A stretch of 64,000 bases of DNA from the NCBI GenBank assembly GCA_947095535.1, contig OX352772.1, forward strand, positions 143,354,660 to 143,418,659. The letters are read 5' to 3'. The translations under genes were made by a program, and so were the position numbers. The first letter of the stretch is position 1, and each line of letters begins with the position of its first letter. The stretch comes from Poecilobothrus nobilitatus (taxonomy: Eukaryota > Arthropoda > Insecta > Diptera > Dolichopodidae). Under the pieces are notes generated by a model. That model saw only the letters and a list, made by a program, of their open reading frames with translations, was not told the DNA's origin and made no database searches. Below are positions 57,471 to 64,000 of this stretch, piece after piece.

Positions 57471-57746
57471 CGGAAGCTTCCAGAATCCGAACCCATGGAC
57501 GGATTTTGTCCAGATTCGAACTTAGCCTTTCTTTCGTAATTAGTAACCTACTATATAAATTTCATCAAGATAGCATCATTATTTTTTGAGTTATCGTGCG
57601 TACGGACGGACGGACATCGCTAAATCGACTCCGGCGGTGATCCTGATTCAGAATATATATACATGTCTATACCTAACTCGCTTCCTTTTGGTGGTTACAA
57701 ACACCATACCAAAGTTAATATACCCTATACTTTAGGTGTAGGGTAT

Positions 57747-58047
57747 AAAAAAGGTCTAATTTCTTAAATAATTAAATTATTTTATTAATTTTATAAAAAA
57801 TAAAACAAAAAAAAATTACACAAAATATACAATATATTGCGTTAAAAAAAAAAACAAAAAAAAAAATTTTTTTTAATTAATTTAAAAAATTTATTAAAAA
57901 TTAAATAGGAAATTAGTTTTTAAGAAATTCAATAAAATATTCCAAATATTTTTTGTTACAAAATTTTAATACAATATTTTTTTATACAAAAAAAAACTGA
58001 TAAAATATATATTAAAAAATATATGTACGTATATATTTAGTAAAAAA
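57747..58047. other. arm sequence and A/T-rich spacer between two family A copies
   Basis: 57747-57930 is inverse to 50210-50395 (arm). 57930-58047 is unmatched A/T-rich sequence. No gene. Confidence 0.7.
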
Positions 58048-59887
58048 TAAGTAAATGTAACAGTAAGTCGATGCAACCGACTTATTAATACCCTACACCT
58101 CAATAATTCGAATTAAATCAAAAATCCATAAGTTTTTTTTGGCAGCTGCTTGAACTTCTTCCCTTTGTGTGTCTTATTCAACCCGAATTTCAGGAAAGTA
58201 AAAGAGGCATCCTCTTGGGATATGCTTGACACCTTTGTAACAAACTTTAAGTTTCTATCTTTATTAATTTCGAAGATTGTTAGTCCTTGGGAGGTGTGTG
58301 TCAGGTACCCGAATTGTCACTCCAATTCATCGAATCCATTTCAGGAACATAAAGAAAACATGCCAGAACACCATTGTACTAAATTTAAAGGTTCTATTTT
58401 TGTTGGTTTTGGAGATATGCTCGTTGCTCTTGTGCTAGTCCAGAAGTTTCCAAAATACGAACCCATGGTTCAAATTCTTTCAAATGTCAGTTTCCAATTT
58501 TACAGAAAAGGAAACATAACAGAACACGTTTGTACTAAAAATAAAAGTTCTATCTTTGTTGGTTGTGGAGATATACTCGTTTGGTCTGGGGCTCGTCCGG
58601 GAGCTTCCAAAATCCAAACCCACGGATCCTTTTAAATTTCAGAGACCTAAATCAAACATGAAAGAACACCATTCTGTCAAATTTAAAGGTTATATCTTTG
58701 TTGTTTTTGCGGATAATCTCATTTTCTCTGGGGCTGGTTTGGAAGCTTCCAAAATCCAAACCCATAAACCACATCCTCTTAAATTTTAGAGACATAAATC
58801 AAACTGGAAGGAACATTATTATAAAAAATTTAAAGGTTTTATCTTGTTGGTTTTGGAGATAATCTCGTTTGCTCTGGGGCTCGTTCGGAAGCTTCCAAAA
58901 TCCAAACCCATGGACCACATCCTCTTAAATTTTAGAGACATAAATCAAACTAGAAGGAACATCATTATAAAAAATTTAAAGGTTCTATCTTTGTTGGTTT
59001 TGGAGATAATCTCGTTTGCTCTGGGGCTCGTTCGGAAGCTTCCCAAATCCGAAATCATGGACCAAATCCTCTCAAATTTCAGAGACTTAAATAAAACATG
59101 AAAGAACACCACTCTGCCAAATTTAAAGGTTATATCTTTGTTGGTTTTGGAGATAATCTCATTTGCTGTGGTGCTCGTTCGGAAGCTTCCAAAAACAAAC
59201 CCATGGACCAAATCCTTTTAAATTTCAGAGACATAAATCGAACGGGAAGGAACATCATTGTACAAAATTTAAAGGTTATATATTTGTTGGTTTTGGAGAT
59301 AATCTCATTTACTCTGGTGCTCGTTCGGAAGCTTCCAAATCCAAACCCATGGACCAAATCCTCTTAAATTTCAGAGACATAAATCGAACGGGAAGGAACA
59401 TCATTGTACAAAATTTAAAGGTTATATATTTGTTGGTTTTGGAGATAATCTCATTTGCTCTGGTGCTCGTTGGGAAGCTTCCAAACCCAAACCCATGGAC
59501 CAAATCCTCTTAAATTTCAGAGACATAAATCGAACGGGAAGAAACATCATTGTACAAAATTTAACTATGTTGGTTTTGGAGATAATCTCGTTTGCTCCGG
59601 AATCATTCGGAAGCTTCCAGAATCCGAACCCAAGGACGGATTTTGTCCATATTTGAACTTAGCCTTCCTTTCGTAATTAGTAACCAACTATATAAATTTT
59701 ATCAAGATTGCTTCATTAGTTTTTGAGTTATCGTGTAAACGGACGGACGGACGGACATCGCTAAATCGACTCAGGAGGTGATCCTGATTCAGAATATATA
59801 TACATGTCCATATCTAATTCGCTTCCTTTTGGTGGTTACAAACACCATACCAAAGTTTATATACCCTATACTTTAGGTGTAGGGTAT
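58048..59887 (+). mobile_element. family A foldback-ended element, copy 3
   Basis: Same ends as copy 2 (first base T instead of C), same 5' hairpin and subterminal repeat, 146-bp repeats (about 58540-59600), (GGAC)n near 59740, 3' hairpin. 1840 bp. The two copies lie 300 bp apart in direct orientation and share array variants, so one may derive from the other by local duplication or conversion. Confidence 0.88.
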
Positions 59888-59912
59888 AAAAAGGAAAATT
59901 AATAACAAACCA

Positions 59913-61078
59913 TAAAGAAACTATATTATATAGATAGAGTAATCATCCCGAATAAAATTTGTTAGCTAATTCTGTACAAAATGAAGTACCCCGAAAATCT
60001 GCATATCATTAAAATGTTTACAGAAATATATATTGCTATACAGAATTCTCAAATCTAATTCAGAAATCATATGTACCTACATAAAGTATTTCTACAGCTT
60101 TTAAAAAAATATTATTGATATTGTAATATGATCAGAATTCTATTTTTTTAATGTAATTTTTACAGATGTGTGAGTGCCTTTAAGAATTTGAATAGAAACA
60201 TTTTAATATGTGCATATGATTGTTTTTTATTTGAATGGGTGCTGTATTTATACAATATATATTATGTACGATGAGGAAATTATGTATATTAAATTTAAGT
60301 ATAGAGCGGTAGTTCATCTTTTGTTATTGTTTTTGTTGATATTTTATTTTTTATCTACATATTGAAATAATTCTTCTCATTATCTTTTCTTATTGATTTT
60401 TAAGCATGTATAAAAATAAAATAAAAGAATAGGTACTTACTTAATTATAATATTTTGTATAGTAATAGACTTGTGAGAATTGTTAAATGTTTAGGCGACA
60501 GACAAACTAGTTATAATTTTATTTGTTTTACAAAATTAAAAATAAACTTAATATAAATACGGCTTTTAATTATTTTGAAAGAAAATTCGTTACTTAAATT
60601 GAGTTTAATTTTTTATTCGAATAAACATGAAACTAAAATGTATATACATACATACATTTGTGCAATTTAATAAAATTTCTAATGTTTTTTTAAAAAGCTA
60701 ATTCAGTAAAAAAAAATATTATTTTTAAAATTCGGTTAAAAGAATAAAATTCAAGTGGAATTAAATGAAAATTACATTGATAATTAACAAAAAAATTAAA
60801 ATATTTATAATTGTTTACATAATTTTGTAAGACAAATAATATTAGGTAAGACAAAAGCCAACAATATCATGAAGACTTTTCAAATGTAGTTTAATCTTTT
60901 CTGCGAATATCTAGATACACTCTTTTTGCTTATGCATATTCAATCACAATTAAAATATTCATAAGTAATAATAAAAGCTAAAACAATTTGACAAAAAAAG
61001 TTTGTTCTTAAGAAAGAAAAGAATAAAATTCAGTTTAGAAAGGAAAAAGCCAACTGGAAAATTTTATTACATATTATA
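59913..61078 (+). repeat. dispersed repeat C, copy 2
   Basis: Near-identical to 39596-40767: only scattered changes, such as GAGTGCC for GAGTGAC near 60174 and a missing CA near 60290. Non-coding. Confidence 0.92.
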
Positions 61079-61405
61079 AATAATGCAGAAATCATATGTA
61101 CCTGCATAAAGTATGTCTACAGCTTATAATAAAATATTATTGATATTCTTATGATAGGATCAGAATTCTATTTTTTAATGTGATTTTTACAGATGTGTGA
61201 GTGCCTATAAGAATTTGGATAGAATCATTTTATTATCTCCATATGATTGTTTTTTATTTGAATGGCTGACTGTATTTATACAATATATATTATATACGAT
61301 GAGGAAATTATGTATATTAACATTTAAGTATAGAGCGGTAGTTTATCTTTTGTTATTGTTTTTGTTGATATTTTTTTTAAAGTTATTTAGAGCGCGCTTT
61401 TTATT
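61079..61405 (+). repeat. diverged partial copy of repeat C, part of the right arm
   Basis: Matches 39745-40030 with many substitutions, then diverges at GTTGATATTTT into arm-specific TTAAAGTTATTTAGAGCGCG. The shared part shows that repeat C and the arms have a common ancestor. Confidence 0.8.
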
Positions 61406-63010
61406 ATACCCGTACGATAGGATCGGGTATAATAAAATTACTCCTCCGTTTGTAACACCTCGAAATAAGCGAGCTAGATATACCTTCAAAGGTATGGATC
61501 GGATCAGAAAAAAATTCTAAGACGAATGAGCCATGTCCGTCCCTCCGTCCGTCCGTCCGTCAGCACGATAACTCAAAAACTAAGAAAGCCAGAACCTTGA
61601 AATTTACACAAAATATTCTGGGAGTAATTGGTAGGTTCCCTATTTTTTGGTTGAGTTTGGACCACAACTTAGGGTAGCTCTCGAACACCTAACTTTTAGA
61701 TCCCCACATGTTTTTTGAAATAGAGCTATGAAATTTTAACCGATGATAGATCTCACAAAACTATTAATTTTATTTTTAATAACTTTTTTTTGTAGCCCTA
61801 CCCGTTACGGAGCTACAGCTCCCCAAAGGTTCAAAGAAGCTCTATATTTAAATTGTTATAGCACAATTTGTATAAGGTATATCATTTGAGAACGCCCGAA
61901 CGAACGAGAATTTGGGTTCATTTTGAGAACGCCCAACAATTACTACTTTTATTAGCTTTAAAAGTATATATACAATAAATATATATTTGTGGCATACGGT
62001 GTCTTAATTTACCGTTATGCGAAACTAAAATTTTGCAAAATACTTTAACCCTTCTATCCTCTAAACGGTTTAAGTTGGAAACTTGAAATTTTGACAGAAG
62101 TTAGATCTTCGAAAATAAGTATGAGTCATTTCAGAAATTTTTTTTAGATCACTCCCCGTTTAGGATCTGTAAGGGGTCAAAAACTGAAAATTTCCTATTT
62201 TTAAACACCTGTAACTTGAACACCTGTTCAAAATTTTTTGAAGTAATACACAAAAATTAAAGCTTCACCATTGTGCTTTTATTTCTGTTAACAACTTTTT
62301 TTTAATAATATAGGGTTGCTTTATAATTGACGAAAGTGTTACTTGATTTCTTCAAATTTTCTAACAAATTTCTTTAACGAATTTTTTGCATTTTGTTTTA
62401 CTCGATAATTTGAAATTGTTGAGGATATAATGCGTAGTACAAAAAAATGTAAATAAATAAACAACATAACGGTTGCTTGAAGAATTTTTATTTATATGAT
62501 ATTGATATATATACTTACTTATATAATATCATGTTTATTTACATATCGTATATGTCACTAGTGAATGAATGATATGTATATTATATAGCGCCGTATTTAC
62601 ATACATATATATATTTTATTGTACTTATAAGAAATTATTCTGTCAATGGAATATTTAAATATAATATAATATAATATTTAAAATCATATTTACTATTTTG
62701 TACTAACTAAATTTAATATACATTTAGCGCTTAGTATTAAATGGTACTATAGAATATTTGAAAAAGTTTTGGATTGATAATCGTTATGTGGAAGTTTAGA
62801 ATCTGCTTTTGAAGAATGTACATACATATAAACATATAGTTTGAATATATGTACAACCCACAGTTCTAGATATTATAAAATTAACCCAAATTATTTTAAA
62901 ATACTAAAATATGAGAAAAATAATATTGTAAGCAGAGGGATAGGCTGTGAACATACTAACGGTTCGTACGGGTATCTAAGAGTTGACAAAGGCAACTGTA
63001 TGCTTTCTCG
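61406..63010 (-). mobile_element. family B element, full length, inverted (B4)
   Basis: Inverse of B1: 3' hairpin at 61404-61430, GTCC run near 61538-61560, 5' subterminal TCGTACGGGTAT at about 62964-62975, and the CGAG end at 63010 (CAAG in B1). 1605 bp. The left arm (46240-46280) has the empty site GCTTTTTATTTTTAATTGC in inverse. Confidence 0.88.
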
Positions 63011-63339
63011 TTTTTAATTGCAAAGGCAAGTGAATTTCTTTTATAAGTAAAAGTAAAAGTTGTAAAGTTTCTTTTAAAAGTAAAATTTTTTTAGAACTTT
63101 ATAATTAAATACATAATAAACATTACATACATATTACATACGTATTAAAATAATAAAAGTGATTTAAAATTTTCAAAATACATAAATTAAATGTACATTA
63201 AAATGTAAGTATAATTTTTTAATTTTTAATGTAAGAGGCAACAGCAAAAAAATGTGCCCGAAACTTTAAAAAAAAACATATTTTTTCAAACTTATTTGAA
63301 AAAATTAACGTTAAATTGGTTTGTCAGGTCTTTAGTCAT

Positions 63340-63735
63340 TCAGTTGCTGCTGCTATTAAGACACATAAGCAAAAAGAGTGTACCTAGATATTCGCAGAAA
63401 AGATTAAACTACATTTTAAAAGTCTTCATGATATTGTTGGCTCTTGTCTTACCTAATATTATTTGTCTTACAAAATGATGTAAACAATTATAAATATTTT
63501 AATTTTTTTGTAAATTATCAATGTAATTTTCATTTAATACCACTTGAATTTTATTCTTTTAACCGATTTTTAAAAATAATATATTTTTTTACTGAATTAG
63601 CTTTTTAAAAAAAAATTAGAAATTTTATTAAATTGCACAAATGTATGTATGTATATACATTTTAGTTTCATGTTTATTCGAATAAAAAATTAAACTCAAT
63701 TTAAGTAACGAATTTTCTTTCAAAATAATTAAAAG
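63340..63735 (-). repeat. dispersed repeat C, inverted partial copy
   Basis: Inverse of about 40240-40620, from the 'tattcgcagaaaagattaaa' block to TTTTGAAAGAAAATTCG. Lies just outside the right arm. Confidence 0.9.
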
Positions 63736-64000
63736 ACGTAAGTAGGTATAGGGGCACTTTTGCATGGGAAAAAATAAGCCCATATCGCACGACCTAGTTT
63801 TTAATAAACCATATCGCACGCCCACGCAAATTAACCTATATTTGAATGACCTTGGGTTTTAGAGAAACCGGAAGTGTTGTGACCTGAATTCTGCTAGAAG
63901 TTCGGGTAAAACAAGTCTTTTAAAGCTCTTTGATTGTATATTATAATAGGTCAACATGAAAATAGTTAGCAAAACTATTATATGTAAATATTAAAGCACG
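63736..64000. other. 265 bp of unmatched sequence, no gene
   Basis: Slightly less AT-rich. CCATATCGCACG occurs twice (about 63780 and 63809). No match elsewhere in the window. Confidence 0.5.

Larger units (their letters stand above)
55881..57746 (+). mobile_element. family A foldback-ended element, copy 2
   Basis: CAAGTAAATG start; hairpin TAAGTCG-7 nt-CGACTTA (55897-55917); subterminal TACCCTACACCT (55922-55933), inverted at 57734-57745; 146-bp tandem repeats in the middle; (GGAC)n near 57604; 3' hairpin TATACCCTA-11 nt-TAGGGTATA. The left arm of the inverted repeat (50385-50440) has the uninterrupted target. Confidence 0.88.
55086..63219 (-). repeat. right arm of a 17-kb inverted repeat
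   Basis: See the left arm. Insertions in this arm are family A copy 2 (55881-57746), a block holding family A copy 3 and repeat C copy 2 (about 57930-61078, not matched in the left arm), and family B4 (61406-63010). The outer edge is AAGTATAATTTTT at 63219, inverse of AAAAATTATACTT at 46061; no target duplication seen. Confidence 0.9.

Noticed and set aside
56057..59676. Many 60-130 codon frames across the 146-bp repeats
   Set aside because: Same reason: repeated sequence read in several frames. No family motif, no conserved start.
61197..61520. 107-codon frame running from the inverted-repeat arm into family B
   Set aside because: It crosses an insertion junction and is not seen in other copies of either sequence; a chance open frame.
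1..64000. tRNA, rRNA or other structural RNA genes
   Set aside because: No cloverleaf with conserved A and B boxes and no rRNA-like block was seen on either strand by eye. A dedicated search could still find a diverged one.

Overview
The window is about three-quarters A+T and shows no intact host gene. What can be recognised is almost all eukaryotic transposable-element debris: Ty3/gypsy errantivirus gag, pol and env, RNase H-bearing and Jockey/CR1-like LINEs, DD41D Tc1/mariner, hAT and P-like transposases, and a Maverick/Polinton-type DNA polymerase. Short elements carrying GGAC/GTCC runs resemble the 'mini-me'/DINE-1 elements described from flies. Together this suggests an insect, most likely a fly (Diptera), in a repeat-rich or heterochromatic region. 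No species can be named from the sequence.

Layout. 1-8.6 kb: divergent direct repeats flank a broken, truncated protein-primed-type DNA polymerase B (minus strand) and a small divergent ORF; a 1.33-kb foldback-ended element (family A) sits between them. 8.6-11.4 kb: a dead Ty3/gypsy element (plus) that kept gag, protease and integrase but lost reverse transcriptase and RNase H. 11.57-34.75 kb: best read as one errantivirus provirus on the minus strand. Two LTR copies of about 0.5 kb lie 22 kb apart, and its env, pol and gag are split by a hAT, a DD41D mariner, a long LINE, an unidentified 1.3-kb T-rich segment and two further LINE fragments. It is also expanded by a 5.44-kb direct tandem duplication (19385-24826 and 24827-30254). 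34.8-41.2 kb: tandem repeats, a 1.30-kb foldback-ended element (family E), an unrecognised small acidic-tailed ORF and one copy of a 1.17-kb dispersed repeat. 41.2-45.7 kb: a LINE with a long open reverse transcriptase, inserted beside a P-like transposase fragment. 46.06-63.22 kb: a large inverted repeat. Each arm is about 1.6 kb without its insertions, but the whole spans 17 kb because of nested foldback-ended elements (families A, B and D); its centre holds a gypsy integrase fragment and a second DD41D mariner.

The most interesting signal is structural. Three families of short non-coding elements (A, B, E) differ in internal sequence but share one design: a 5' end CAAG, a small hairpin 10-15 bases in, a 12-13 bp subterminal inverted repeat, internal long tandem repeats (A, E), a GGAC run, and a 3' terminal hairpin whose arm matches the 5' subterminal repeat. 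The inverted-repeat arms and a tandem array supply empty sites for four insertions. Each insertion falls in an A/T homopolymer with a gain of two (once three) A/T bases. This fits non-autonomous Helitron/Helentron-like (HINE/DINE-1) elements and fixes their ends to within about 2 bp.

All calls rest on reading motifs by eye. Boundaries are good to a few bases where TIRs, LTRs or empty sites are cited and to tens of bases or worse elsewhere.
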